Assembly: GCF_016802865.1 (NCBI RefSeq)
Contig: NZ_JAEVHM010000049.1
Coordinates: 1-33,036 of the forward strand
Origin: Micromonospora parastrephiae
GTDB lineage: Bacteria > Actinomycetota > Actinomycetes > Mycobacteriales > Micromonosporaceae
Length of the DNA stretch: 33,036 bases
Direction: 5' to 3'
Shown piece after piece: positions 16,885 to 26,000 of this stretch. Every line of letters starts with the position of its first letter. The stretch's first letter is position 1. Made by a program: the position numbers and the translations under genes. The notes beneath the pieces were generated by a model, which was not told the origin of the DNA, made no database searches, and was given only the letters and a program-made list of their open reading frames with translations.

Positions 16885-17821
16885 GGGTCAGGTAGGTGTG
16901 GTGGGTCGTGAAGCCGAGCTTCCGGTAGAGCGCGACGGCCGCCGTGTTGTGCTGCTCCACCTGGAGGAAGGCGTGCGCCGCGCCGCGGGACACGCCCCAG
17001 TCGGCCAACGCGTGGATCACCTGACCGGCCAGGCCCTGTCGGCGGGCCGCCGGCAGCACCTCGATGAGGCTCAGGCCGAGCCAGCGTCCCTGGCCGGTGA
17101 CCGTGCCCCGGCCGGTCGCCACCAGCGCGCCGTCGACGTACACGTGGGCGAAGCGCACCTGGTCCACGGCGGTGAGCACGTGCCGGGCGGCGTCCGGCAG
17201 CCCGCCCTTACGACCGGCGGCGACGGCCAGCCATTCCTCGCTCGGCGCGGTGTCCAGCTCGACGACCGCGCTGGCGGAGGTGTCGCCGGGCGCTGGCAGG
17301 GGCAGGGGTGTGGTCTGCACCAGTGTGGGCGGGCGGCTGCCCCAGCCCCGGTCGTCCAGCTCGGCACCGACCGGCGCGGCGAGCGGCAGCGGTGTGTTGA
17401 TCATCGCAGTGCGGCCCTGCTCGGCGTACCAGTGCTCGACCGCGTCCACGGCCGCCGGCAGCGGCCGGTCCGGATCTCCGATCGGTAGCGCCGAGTTGGC
17501 CCGTCCGGTCCAGCCCTCGGCCGATCTCAGCAGCCAGTCGCCGAGCCGGCCACGGGTGGGCGCCGGCCAGGCCTCGTCGGCGGCGCGCTCCAGCGCCACC
17601 ACGGCGGCGGCGGTCGGCCGGCGGGTCGGCGGCACCCGTTTGGCCCGGTGCACCTGCGCCACCGGTACCCGCAGCGGACCCTGCGCGGTGGCCAGCGTGA
17701 GATGGGTCTCGCTCAGCTCCACCAGCTCACCGAGGGCGTCGGAGAACAGCGGGCGGCCTTCGCGAATCCCCACAATCCGGCGGACCACGATTCGGTGTCC
17801 CACATCCTGCTGTCGGAGCAC
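16868..17821 (-). CDS. GNAT-family N-acetyltransferase with N-terminal extra domain
   Basis: A 317-aa protein. The N-terminal ~60 residues (GHRIVVRRIVGIREGRPLFS, then LVELSETHLTLATAQGPLRV) look like a small beta-barrel. The C-terminal ~150 residues are a GNAT fold: acetyl-CoA loop EVLPAARRQGLAGQVIHALA, then AHAFLQVEQHNTAAVALYRK and LGFTTHHTYLTRVAP. It should transfer acetyl from acetyl-CoA to an unknown amine. GTG 17821 has GGGGAGGGGG just upstream, and TAGTAT at 17849-17844 is a plausible -10. It is divergent from fdxA. Confidence 0.88.
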   Translation of the reverse strand: MLRQQDVGHRIVVRRIVGIREGRPLFSDALGELVELSETHLTLATAQGPLRVPVAQVHRAKRVPPTRRPTAAAVVALERAADEAWPAPTRGRLGDWLLRSAEGWTGRANSALPIGDPDRPLPAAVDAVEHWYAEQGRTAMINTPLPLAAPVGAELDDRGWGSRPPTLVQTTPLPLPAPGDTSASAVVELDTAPSEEWLAVAAGRKGGLPDAARHVLTAVDQVRFAHVYVDGALVATGRGTVTGQGRWLGLSLIEVLPAARRQGLAGQVIHALADWGVSRGAAHAFLQVEQHNTAAVALYRKLGFTTHHTYLTRVAPH

Positions 17822-17823
17822 GA

Positions 17824-17861
17824 TCGACCCCCTCCCCGGCGAGATACTAGGCTCTTATCGT
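17824..17861. promoter_or_regulatory. Divergent promoter region, GNAT gene and fdxA
   Basis: Minus strand: TAGTAT (17849-17844) precedes the GNAT ribosome site. Plus strand: TCGACC (17824-17829), an 18-bp spacer and TAGGCT (17848-17853), or alternatively TATCGT (17856-17861), could serve fdxA. Sequence inference only; the whole space between the two starts is 79 bp. Confidence 0.3.
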
Positions 17862-17900
17862 CGCGGGAGATCGCGGCGTGTCTGGCGGAGGAGAAGACCG

Positions 17901-18227
17901 GTGACCTACATCATCGCCGAGCCGTGCGTGGATGTGCTCGACAAGGCATGCATCGAGGAGTGCCCGGTCGACTGCATTTACGAGGGCAACCGGATGCTCT
18001 ACATCCACCCCGACGAGTGCGTCGACTGTGGTGCCTGTGAGCCCGTCTGCCCGGTGGAGGCGATCTTCTACGAGGACGACGTCCCGGAGCAGTGGAAGGA
18101 CTACACCGGCGCCAACTACGAGTTCTTCGAGGACCTGGGCTCGCCCGGGGGCGCCTCGAAGATCGGCAAGGTCGAGAAGGACGCGACCTTCGTCGCCGCG
18201 CAGCCGCCGCGCGGCGAGGGCCACTGA
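17901..18227 (+). CDS. fdxA: FdxA-type 7Fe ferredoxin
   Basis: Cytoplasmic electron carrier, 108 aa, with one [3Fe-4S] and one [4Fe-4S] cluster. Cysteines are at 9, 17, 21, 25, 40, 43, 46 and 50. By comparison with Azotobacter ferredoxin I (offset +1), C9, C17 and C50 should hold the 3Fe cluster and C21, C40, C43 and C46 the 4Fe cluster; C25 matches the known free cysteine. The acidic C-terminal extension (VPEQWKDYTGANYEFFEDLG) is typical of the FdxA group. GTG 17901 is preceded by GGAGGAG. The stop overlaps the likely CTG start of dapC (CTGA), the same gene order as the ferredoxin-dapC pair of mycobacteria. Confidence 0.93.
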   Translation: MTYIIAEPCVDVLDKACIEECPVDCIYEGNRMLYIHPDECVDCGACEPVCPVEAIFYEDDVPEQWKDYTGANYEFFEDLGSPGGASKIGKVEKDATFVAAQPPRGEGH

Positions 18228-19329
18228 ACCGGCCCACGCCGGTCTCGTCGCGGCTGCCTGAGTTCACCTGGGACACCCTGGACGCGCGGCCACCCTGGCC
18301 GCGGCGCATCCGGAGGGCCTGATCAACCTCTCCATGGGCACGCCGGTCGACCCGGTGCCCGAGGTGATCCGGCAGGCGCTGGCCGACGCGTCCGACGCCC
18401 CCGGCTACCCGTTGACCGCCGGCACGCCGGCGCTGCGTGACGCGATCGCCGCATGGGTCGCCCGTGCCTGTGGCGCCGGGGTCGACGGGCTCGGTGTGCT
18501 GCCGACCATCGGCTCGAAGGAGCTGGTCGCCTGGCTGCCCACCCTGCTCGGCATCGGCCCCGGTGACGTGGTCGTCGTGCCGTCGATCGCGTACCCCACC
18601 TACGAGGACGGGGCGCGGCTGGCCGGCGCCACCGTGGTCCGCGCCGACTCGCTCACCGCGGTCGGGCCGACCTCCCGGGTGCGGCTGGTCTGGGTCAACT
18701 CGCCGGGCAACCCGACCGGCCAGGTGCTGCCGGCGGCGCACCTGCGCAAGGTGGTCGACTGGGCCCGGGAACGGGGCGCGGTGGTCGCCAGCGACGAGTG
18801 CTACCTGCCGCTCGGCTGGTCGGCGGAGCCGGTGTCGGTGCTGTCCCCGCAGGTCTGCGGTGGCAACTACGACGGTGTGCTGGCCCTGCACTCGCTCTCC
18901 AAGCGGTCCAACCTCGCCGGCTACCGGGCCGGGTTCGTGGCCGGCGACCCGGCGCTCGTCGCCGAGTTGCTGAAGGTCCGCAAGCACGCCGGCATGATCG
19001 TGCCCGCGCCGGTGCAGGCGGCGATGGTGGCCGCGCTGCAGGACGAGCGACACGCCGACGAGCAGCGGGAGCGCTACCGGGCCCGGCGCGAGGTGCTGAG
19101 GGCCGCGTTCACCGGCGCCGGGTTCACGGTCGAGCACTCGGAGGCCGGTCTCTACCTCTGGCTCACCCGCGATGAGGACTGCTGGCAGACGGTCGACTGG
19201 CTGGCTCGACGCGGCATCCTCGTCGCCGCGGGCGTCTTCTACGGCCCTGCCGCCGGCCAGCACGTCCGGGTCGCGCTGACCGAGTCCGACGAGCACGTCG
19301 CGGCGGTCGCCGGCCGGCTGCGGGCCTGA
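18224..19329 (+). CDS. dapC: DapC, succinyldiaminopimelate aminotransferase, apparent frameshift near 5' end
   Basis: PLP-dependent class I/II aminotransferase converting succinyl-amino-ketopimelate to succinyl-diaminopimelate (lysine/peptidoglycan path). Family marks: VNSPGNPTGQ, SDECYLPLGW and the PLP lysine at codon 18901 in LHSLSKRSN. The N-terminus is odd. Family-like sequence VSSRLPEFTWDTLDAR reads in one frame to about 18289. RAATLAAAHPEGLINLSMG then continues in another frame, the shift matching one lost G near 18288-18291. The first part has no ATG/GTG/TTG start; a CTG at 18224 overlaps the fdxA stop as CTGA. If the shift is real, only an internal ATG at 18334 (331 aa, ribosome site too far away) remains. 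I suspect a sequence error, because the enzyme is normally essential. Confidence 0.85.
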
Positions 19330-19345
19330 CGCCGGTGGGCCGGCG

Positions 19346-20370
19346 ATGACCGACGGCGGGGGACGGTACGACCGGGTGCGGGCGGCCGTCGTCGGTACCG
19401 GCCTGATCGGCGGTTCGCTGCTGCTACGCCTCGCCGAAGCCGGTGTGGACGTGGCCGGTTGGGACCCCGACCCGGCCACCCGCGACCGGGCACGCGGCCG
19501 TGGGGTGGCCGCCCCGGACACGATCGAGCAGGCCGTGGCCGACCGGGACGTGGTCTTCCTCTGCGGCCCCCTGCCCACCCTGCCCGGGACGCTGGCCCGG
19601 GTGGCCGCCGCGACCGCACCGGGCTGTGTGCTCACCGACGTCGGTAGCACCAAGGCCGAGGTGGCCGAGGTGGCGACCGGCTCGGGCTTCTCGACCGGTT
19701 CGTCCCCGGGCACCCGATGGCCGGCGCGGAGTCGAGCGGCCTGCCCGCCGCCTCCCCGACGCTGCTGGCCGGTGCCGCCTGGGTGCTGTGTCCGGCGCCG
19801 GGCGCCGGGACGTACGCCTTCCGTTGGCTGACCGGGCTGCTGGTGGAGGTGTTCGGCGCCCGGGTGGTGCCGATGTCCGCGTCGACGCACGACTCGGCGG
19901 CCGCGCTCGCCTCGCACGTGCCGCACCTGCTGGCTGGCGCGTTGGCCGGTGCGGCGCAGCGGGCGCCGCTGCGGGACGCGGTGTTGGCGCTGGCGGCCGG
20001 CAGCTTCTCCGATGGCACCCGGGTGGCCGGCACCCCCGCCGAGCGGACCGCGAACATGCTGCTCGGCAACCGGGAACGGGTGCTGCACGAGCTGGCCGGG
20101 GTCACCGCGTTCCTGGACGGGCTGGGCGCCGCGCTGCGAGCCGGCGACGCGGCGGCCCTCACCGCTCGGTACGCGGAGGCCGCCGCGGCGCGGTCGGCGC
20201 TGCGCGGTCGGCGGTTCACCGAACGCGACCGGGAGTTCCCGGCCGGCGGTGACCACACCGACGAGGTGACCTGGCTACGCGGGTTGGGCGACGCCGGTGG
20301 GCACCTCACCGGGTGTCGGGTCGACTCGGACGCCGTCTCCTACACGGCGTGGACGCTGGCGGCTGACTAG
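19346..20370 (+). pseudogene. tyrA: TyrA, prephenate dehydrogenase, apparent single-base frameshift
   Basis: NAD(P)-dependent prephenate/arogenate dehydrogenase of tyrosine synthesis. The Rossmann motif GTGLIG is at residues 17-22, and TDVGSTKAEV ends the first domain. The frame then changes near 19689-19691: the first frame reads on as GSGFSTGSSPG, while the other gives LDRFVPGHPMAGAESSG, which holds the conserved catalytic-site His of the family (HPMAG), and runs to 20370. One missing C explains it. Restored length is about 341 aa, with no C-terminal ACT domain. ATG 19346 lies 16 nt after dapC. It is in the fdxA-dapC run and shares with dapC the one-base-loss defect, so an assembly error is more likely than true decay. 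Confidence 0.85.
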
Positions 20371-20379
20371 GGTGAGGGC

Positions 20380-21027
20380 ATGGCAGTGGACGGCCCGGTG
20401 GTGCAGGTGCGCGGCGAGGCGTACCGGGAGGTGCCGCCCGAGCTGGCCCGCTTCGCGGTCACCGCGACGGCTCGTGACCGGGACCGGGAGACCACGTTGA
20501 CCCGGCTGGCCGAGCGGGCCGCCGCCGTGCGGGTGCTGCTGGACGGCGCCGGGCCGGTGGTCGCCCGGCGGGAGACCGGCGACCTGCGGGTGCGGCCGGA
20601 GACCCGACGTTCGGGCGAGCGGGTTGTGGCCTGGCACGGCAGCGTCACCACCACCGTCACCGTCACCGATTTCACCGGGCTCGGCGAGCTGATGCTCCGG
20701 CTGGCCGACCAGGACCAGGTCGAGGTGGCCGGTCCCTGGTGGGAGCTGCGTCCGGACAGCCCGGCACACCGTGAGGCACGGCACGCCGCGATCGGCGACG
20801 CCCTGCTGCGCGCCCGGGAGTACGCCGAGGCGCTCGGCGCCCGGGTCACGGCGCTGATAGAGCTGGCCGACGCCGGCCCGGCCGACCGGCCGATGTTCGC
20901 CCGCGCGGCGTTCGCCGGGGGTGGCGCGGGCGGCGGTGCGCCGGAGCTGGAGTTGGACCCGCAACCACAGACCGTGCAGGCGGCCGTGCAGGCGCGCTTC
21001 ACCATCAGCGATCCGGTTCTGGGCTGA
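20380..21027 (+). CDS. SIMPL (DUF541) domain protein
   Basis: A 215-aa protein of the SIMPL/DUF541 family. The start VQVRGEAYREVPPELARFAV and the repeated R-D-R-D-R-E-T-T helix, then WHGSVTTTVTVTDFTGLGEL and REARHAAIGDALLRAREYAE, follow the family pattern. Most relatives are exported, but this one has no signal peptide and so is probably cytoplasmic. Start ATG 20380 follows GGGTGAGGG, 9 nt after tyrA. Its stop overlaps the next ATG (TGATG). Function unknown; it is part of the fdxA-dapC-tyrA run. Confidence 0.85.
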   Translation: MAVDGPVVQVRGEAYREVPPELARFAVTATARDRDRETTLTRLAERAAAVRVLLDGAGPVVARRETGDLRVRPETRRSGERVVAWHGSVTTTVTVTDFTGLGELMLRLADQDQVEVAGPWWELRPDSPAHREARHAAIGDALLRAREYAEALGARVTALIELADAGPADRPMFARAAFAGGGAGGGAPELELDPQPQTVQAAVQARFTISDPVLG

Positions 21028-21674
21028 TGCCGCCGGCTCGGGTGCTGTCCGTCGACGAGTTGGTGGCGCGGGCGTCGGCGCTGGCCGAGGCCGGGCCGCG
21101 ACAACTGCTCGGCATCGCCGGCGCGCCGGGCGCAGGGAAGTCCACGCTGGCGGAGCGGATCGTGGCCGAGGTCGGGCCGGCCGCCCGGCTGGTGCCGATG
21201 GACGGCTTCCACCTGGCACAGGCGCAGTTGGTCCGGCTGGGCCGCGCGGACCGCAAGGGCGCGGTGGACACCTTCGACGCCAACGGGTACGTCTCGCTGC
21301 TGCGCCGGTTACGCCGCCTGGAGCCGACCTCGGTCTACGCGCCGGAGTTCCGCCGGGAGCTGGAGGAGCCGGTGGCCGGGGCGATCGAGGTGCCGCCGTC
21401 GGTCCGGCTGGTGGTGACCGAGGGCAACTACCTGCTGCTGCCGGACTTCCCGTGGCAGGAGATCCAGTCGCTGCTGCACGAGGCGTGGTTTCTCGACCTG
21501 GACGCCGAGGCGCGCCAGCGCCGGCTGACCGCCCGGCACGAGGCGTTCGGGCGGTCACCGGAGCAGGCACGGGCGTGGGCACTGGGCAGCGACGAGTCGA
21601 ACGCTGCGCTGATCACCCCCACCGCCGACCGCGCCGACCTGGTGGTCCGGCTTCCCGAGCCGCTGGTGGCCTGA
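21027..21674 (+). CDS. P-loop nucleoside/nucleotide kinase family protein
   Basis: A 215-aa kinase of the uridine kinase/pantothenate kinase-like P-loop group, phosphorylating an unidentified small molecule with ATP. The Walker A motif is GIAGAPGAGKSTLAERI near residues 29-45, followed by VPMDGFHLAQAQLVRLGRAD (the DGFH motif of the group), GAVDTFDANGYVSLLRRLRR and VVTEGNYLLLPDFPW. The LTARHEAFGRSPEQARAWAL block is the lid region, and GSDESNAALI near the end is typical. ATG 21027 overlaps the SIMPL stop (TGATG), so translation is coupled. It is the last gene of the run. Confidence 0.87.
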   Translation: MPPARVLSVDELVARASALAEAGPRQLLGIAGAPGAGKSTLAERIVAEVGPAARLVPMDGFHLAQAQLVRLGRADRKGAVDTFDANGYVSLLRRLRRLEPTSVYAPEFRRELEEPVAGAIEVPPSVRLVVTEGNYLLLPDFPWQEIQSLLHEAWFLDLDAEARQRRLTARHEAFGRSPEQARAWALGSDESNAALITPTADRADLVVRLPEPLVA

Positions 21675-21703
21675 GCGAGGCCGCCGGCGGCGTGCGCCGG
21701 GGA

Positions 21704-21722
21704 GGCGTCACTCCGTGACGCC
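21704..21722. terminator. Short perfect hairpin between convergent genes
   Basis: GGCGTCAC (21704-21711) and GTGACGCC (21715-21722) pair around a 3-nt loop. It covers the stop codon of the DHFR-like gene (21708-21710) and lies 29 nt after the kinase stop, so it can serve both. Confidence 0.5.
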
Positions 21723-22346
21723 GCGGTCCCCTTGGCTCATGTCCCCGGTGGCGGGCGTTCCCGCGCCGAGGCCGTACCGCAGGAGCACCGCGCCCGTGCC
21801 CGAGGTGGCGGGCGGTTCGAGCAGGGTCAGGTTGGTGGGTACGGCGCCGCCGTCGAACACCTTCTTGCCGACGCCCAGCACGATCGGGAAGATCCAGAGG
21901 TTGAGCCGGTCGAAGAGGCGCTCGCGCAGGAGGGTCTGCACCAGGTTCAGGCTGCCGATCACGTGGATCTTCTCGTGCTCGTCCCGCAGCTCGCGTACGG
22001 CGCGTGCCAGGTCGGGGCCCAGTTGCGTCGAGCCCGCCCAGTCCAGTCGCGGGGTGCCGCGTGAGGCCACGTACTTCGGGATGCTGTTGAACAGGGTGGC
22101 GATCTCGCCGTCGACGCCGTCGGCCTGGTTCGGCCAGTACGCGGCGAAGATGTCGTAGGTCCTGCGGCCCAGGAGCAGCGCGTCCATGCCCTTCATGCCG
22201 TCCATGACCTGTTGGCCGCCCGTCTCGTCGAACAGGGGCGCCTGCCATCCCCCGTACGGGAAGCCGGCGGGGTCCTCCTCCGGACCGCCCGGCGCCTGGC
22301 CGACGAGGTCGAGCGTCGCGAACAGGTCGATGTGGATCGTGCCCAT
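21708..22346 (-). CDS. Dihydrofolate reductase family protein (RibD C-terminal type)
   Basis: A 212-aa protein of the same broad superfamily as 9559-10122 but a different subgroup. Marks are TIHIDLFATLDLVGQAPGGP, MDALLLGRRTYDIFAAYWPN, KIHVIGSLNLVQTLL (nucleotide-binding region) and LWIFPIVLGVGKKVFDGGAV. It is a predicted NADPH-dependent reductase of unknown substrate. ATG 22346 has GGAGGA 6 nt upstream. The acetyltransferase gene ends 46 nt upstream on the same strand, so both may be one operon controlled from the palindrome at 23016-23032. Confidence 0.87.
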   Translation of the reverse strand: MGTIHIDLFATLDLVGQAPGGPEEDPAGFPYGGWQAPLFDETGGQQVMDGMKGMDALLLGRRTYDIFAAYWPNQADGVDGEIATLFNSIPKYVASRGTPRLDWAGSTQLGPDLARAVRELRDEHEKIHVIGSLNLVQTLLRERLFDRLNLWIFPIVLGVGKKVFDGGAVPTNLTLLEPPATSGTGAVLLRYGLGAGTPATGDMSQGDRGVTE

Positions 22347-22392
22347 GCTGTCCTCCGTGTGCTCCGGCTCGAAAAGACCCTGTGGGCGGACC

Positions 22393-22998
22393 CTAGTCGA
22401 GTTCGCGGACCGGCCGGGCCGGGTTGCCCACCGCGACCACGTTGGCCGGTAGGTCCCGGGTGACCACCGCTCCGGCGCCGACGACGGTGTTCGGGCCGAT
22501 CGTCACGCCCGCCAGCACGATCGCGCCACCGCCGAGCCACACGTTGTCGCCGACGGTGATCGGCTTGGCCGCCTCCCACTTGTCCCGGCGCGGACCGGGC
22601 TGCACCGGATGCGTCGGGGTGAGCAGCTGCACGTTCGGGCCGACCTGGACGTCCGCGCCGAGGGTGATCCGGGCGACGTCGAGGAAGACCGCGTTGTAGT
22701 TGACGAAGCTGCGCGGGCCGATCCGGATCTGCCAGCCGTAGTCGCAGTAGAACGGTGGGCGGATCCAGGTGCTCTCGCCCAGCTCGCCGAGGAGGTCGCG
22801 GAGCGCCGCGAGCCGGGCCGGCGGATCGGTTGCGGGGCTGGTGTTGAAGCGTTCCATCAGCCGGGCGGCCCGGTCCAGGTCGGCGATGATCTCGGGATCG
22901 TCGGCGAGGTAGGGCTCACCGGCGAGCATCTTGTCCTTCATGGAGGTCACCCGGTCGATGATGCCTCGCGGCCTGCCATCAGTTGGCAGGTCCGTCAT
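22393..22998 (-). CDS. Hexapeptide-repeat O-acetyltransferase (maltose acetyltransferase type)
   Basis: A 201-aa trimeric left-handed beta-helix enzyme using acetyl-CoA, of the sugar O-acetyltransferase (Maa/NodL/LacA) group. The N-terminal mac domain reads SMKDKMLAGEPYLADDPEII. The helix repeats include RIGPRSFVNYNAVFLDVARI and TLGADVQVGPNVQLLTPTHP (active-site His), and the end is GAGAVVTRDLPANVVAVGNP. The start ATG 22998 has GAGGG about 7 nt upstream; the frame is open further upstream but crosses the palindromic operator. It is divergent from the subtilase gene. The sugar substrate is unknown. Confidence 0.9.
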   Translation of the reverse strand: MTDLPTDGRPRGIIDRVTSMKDKMLAGEPYLADDPEIIADLDRAARLMERFNTSPATDPPARLAALRDLLGELGESTWIRPPFYCDYGWQIRIGPRSFVNYNAVFLDVARITLGADVQVGPNVQLLTPTHPVQPGPRRDKWEAAKPITVGDNVWLGGGAIVLAGVTIGPNTVVGAGAVVTRDLPANVVAVGNPARPVRELD

Positions 22999-23015
22999 AT
23001 TTTGGCCCTCTTTTT

Positions 23016-23032
23016 TACATACCCGGTATGTA
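23016..23032. promoter_or_regulatory. Perfect 17-bp palindrome, likely repressor operator
   Basis: TACATACC-C-GGTATGTA: 8-bp arms around one base, in the 92-bp space between the divergent acetyltransferase and subtilase genes. The size and symmetry suit a TetR-type dimer. The core CATACCCGGTATGT recurs at 28819-28832. No TetR gene is in the window. I could not place convincing -35/-10 boxes around it. Confidence 0.65.
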
Positions 23033-23090
23033 ATACTGGCGGCGGTCAATGCGTCTCATCTGGTATCGACGCTCCACCAAGGAGGATCCG

Positions 23091-26000
23091 TTGCATCGAC
23101 GCAGCAGAATGACCGCCGCCACCGCCGCCGTAGCCCTCGCGCTCGGCACCCCGGCGATAGCCGCGGCCAGCCCACCCGTCAGCGCCACCACGGACGCCGC
23201 CGCCCAGCGCGACGCGTCGACGACCACCGTCACCCTGCTCACCGGAGACCGGGTCACCGTCACCCCGTCCGGATCCGCCGCGATCCGTCCCGGTCCGGGT
23301 CGTACCCATCTGCGCTTCCTCACCACCCGCGACCGCGGCCACCTCACCGTGCTGCCGCAGGACGCCCTGCCCCTGGTGCGCGACGGCCGGGTGGACCGGC
23401 GGCTGTTCGACGTCACCGGGCTGATCGCCGCCGGCTACGACGACGCGCGCCGGGACGACCTGCCGGTGCTGGTCGCCGGCAACGGAGGCGCACGGCAGCG
23501 TGCCGCGGCACCCGCCGGGTTGACCGTCACCACGCAACTGCCGGCCATCGGCGGAATCGCCGCCACGGCCGACAAGCAGCAGGCCACGACGGTCTGGGCG
23601 GCGCTCACCGGCGCCGGTGCCCGGATCGGCACGGCGGGGGGTGCCGACCGGATCTGGCTCGACGGCCGCAGGCAGCTCACCCTGGACCACAGCGTGCCGC
23701 AGATCGGCGCCCCGGCCGCCTACCAGGCCGGCTTCACCGGTCAGGGCGTACGCGTCGCGGTGCTGGACACCGGCATCGACGCCGGCCACCCCGACCTGAG
23801 CGGTCGGATCGCCGAGGCGCACAACTTCACCGAGGCCACCGACGCCGGCGACACGGTCGGCCACGGCACGCACGTCGCGTCGATCATCGCGGGCAGCGGC
23901 GCCGCCTCCGGCGGTAAGTACCACGGCGTCGCCCCGGACGCCACGTTGCTCAACGGGAAGGTCTGCGAGGAGGGGGGCTGCTCGGAGTCGGCGATCCTGG
24001 CCGGCATGCAGTGGGCCGCCGTCGACCAGCACGCCGATGTGATCAACATGAGCCTGGGTGGCGGCGACACCCCCGAGGTCGACCCGCTTGAGGCAGCTGT
24101 CGGGTCGCTGACCGCGCAGACCGGCGCGCTCTTCGTGCTCTCCGCCGGCAACGACGGCACGGACGGCTCGGTCGGCTCACCGGGCAGCGCCGACGCCGCG
24201 CTCACCGTGGGCGCCGTGGACCGTGACGACGCGCTGGCCGACTTCTCCAGCCGGGGCCCGCGGGTGGGTGACGGCGGGTTGAAGCCGGACCTGACCGCCC
24301 CCGGGGTGGAGATCGTCGCCGCCCGTGCCGACGGCACGGAGATCGGCGAGCCGGTGGGGGAGGGGTACGTCGCGCTCTCCGGCACCTCGATGGCCGCGCC
24401 GCACGTCACCGGGGCGGTGGCGCTGCTCGCCCAGCAGCACACCGGCTGGACCGCGGCCCAGCTCAAGGCGACCCTGATGGCCTCGGCGAAGCCGCACCCG
24501 GAACAGACCGCGTTCCAGCAGGGCGCCGGTCGGGTCGACGTGGCCCGGGCGATCACCCAGCGGGTGACCAGCGACCCGGTCAGCGTCTCCTTCGGTCAAC
24601 CGACCTGGCCGCACGACGACGACACCCCGATCACCCGGAAGGTCGACTGGCGCAACGACGGCCCGGACCCTCTCACGCTGGACCTGACCCTCGACGTCAC
24701 CGGTCCGGACAACCAGCCGGCGCCGGCCGGCATGTTCGCCCTGGGCGCGGGCCAGGTCACCGTGCCTCCGGGGGGCACCGCCGGCACCACGCTCACCGTG
24801 GACACCCGGCTCGGCACGGACGGCTACTGGACCGGCCGGCTCGTGGCCCGCTCCGGGACGGCCGTGGCGGTCACCCCGGTCGCGGTGAACCGGGAGGTGG
24901 AGTCCTACCAGCTCACCGTCCGGCACCTCGACGCCACCGGCGCCGCCGCCGAGCAGCACCACACGGCGCTGATCCGGCTGGACACCCTGAGCAGCCTCGA
25001 CCTGTACGACCCGGACGGCACCGTCGAGGTCCGGGTACCCAAGGGGCGCTACGGGCTGGCCAGCGTCGTCTTCGCCGAGAACGGCGCCGCCCAACTGGTC
25101 CAGCCCGAGCTGGTGCTCGACGGTGACACCACGGTCACCGTCGACGCCCGACGGGCCCGGCCGATACGCATGACCGTTCCGGAGCGATCGGCCGCACCGG
25201 GGCTGGTGGACGTCAGCGCGAACTTCCTGAGCGAGGACGGCGGCGCGTACGGCTTCGGTCTGCTCGGGTTGGACTTCACCGGCCTGACCACCGGGCACAT
25301 CGGTCGGGCGGTTCCCGGTGCACGGTTCTTCGCCACGGTGAGCAGCCAGTGGAAAAAGCCGGGCGTGGACATCAGCCCCTACCTGTACGCGCTCAGTGAG
25401 AAGATCCCCGGTCGGATGCCGACCGGCTTCGACAAGACCTACCGCGCCCGGGACCTGGCCACGGTCACCCACGAGTTCCGGGGTGGTTATCCCGGGCTGG
25501 TCGCGGAGCGGGTGGTCTTCCCGCACCTCGATCCGGACCTGGGTGGCTGGGCGGTCGTCCTGCCCACGGCGGTGCCGGGGCAGCGGGTCGAGCACTACAA
25601 CACCCGCGGGCTGCGCTGGTCCTCGGAGCTGACGTTCGGTGTGCCCACCGAAGAGGGGTGGGTCGACACGAAGGCGGTGCTGGTCGCCGAACCGAAGGCG
25701 TACCGGGCCGGCCGGCACACGCGGGAGAGCTGGAACAGCGCGCCGTACGGGCCGTCGTTCCCGGCGCCACGCTGGCCGGGGCAGGGCGTCACCCGTCTCG
25801 GTGACGAGATCCAGGTGGACGTTCCGCTGCACAGTGACGCCGAGGGTCACGCCGGCGGGTCGGTCTCGGACGCGGCCCGTACCGCCCTCTACCGAGACGG
25901 CGTCCTGGTCGACGAGCTGGCGGACCCGGGGTACGGCCAGTTCACGGTGCCGCCCGGCGCCGCGAACTACCGGCTGGAGGTGTCGTCGAAGCGGAGCTTC

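Noticed and set aside
17911..20256. 781-codon minus-strand open frame across ferredoxin, dapC and tyrA
   Set aside because: Arg/Pro/Ala-rich mirror frame with no domain; the plus-strand genes have clear motifs. It does not explain the frameshifts.
9559..22346. The two DHFR-like proteins as a recent duplication
   Set aside because: They share only general RibD C-terminal fold motifs, differ in the N-terminal and loop patterns and lie in different operons, so they are separate subfamilies.
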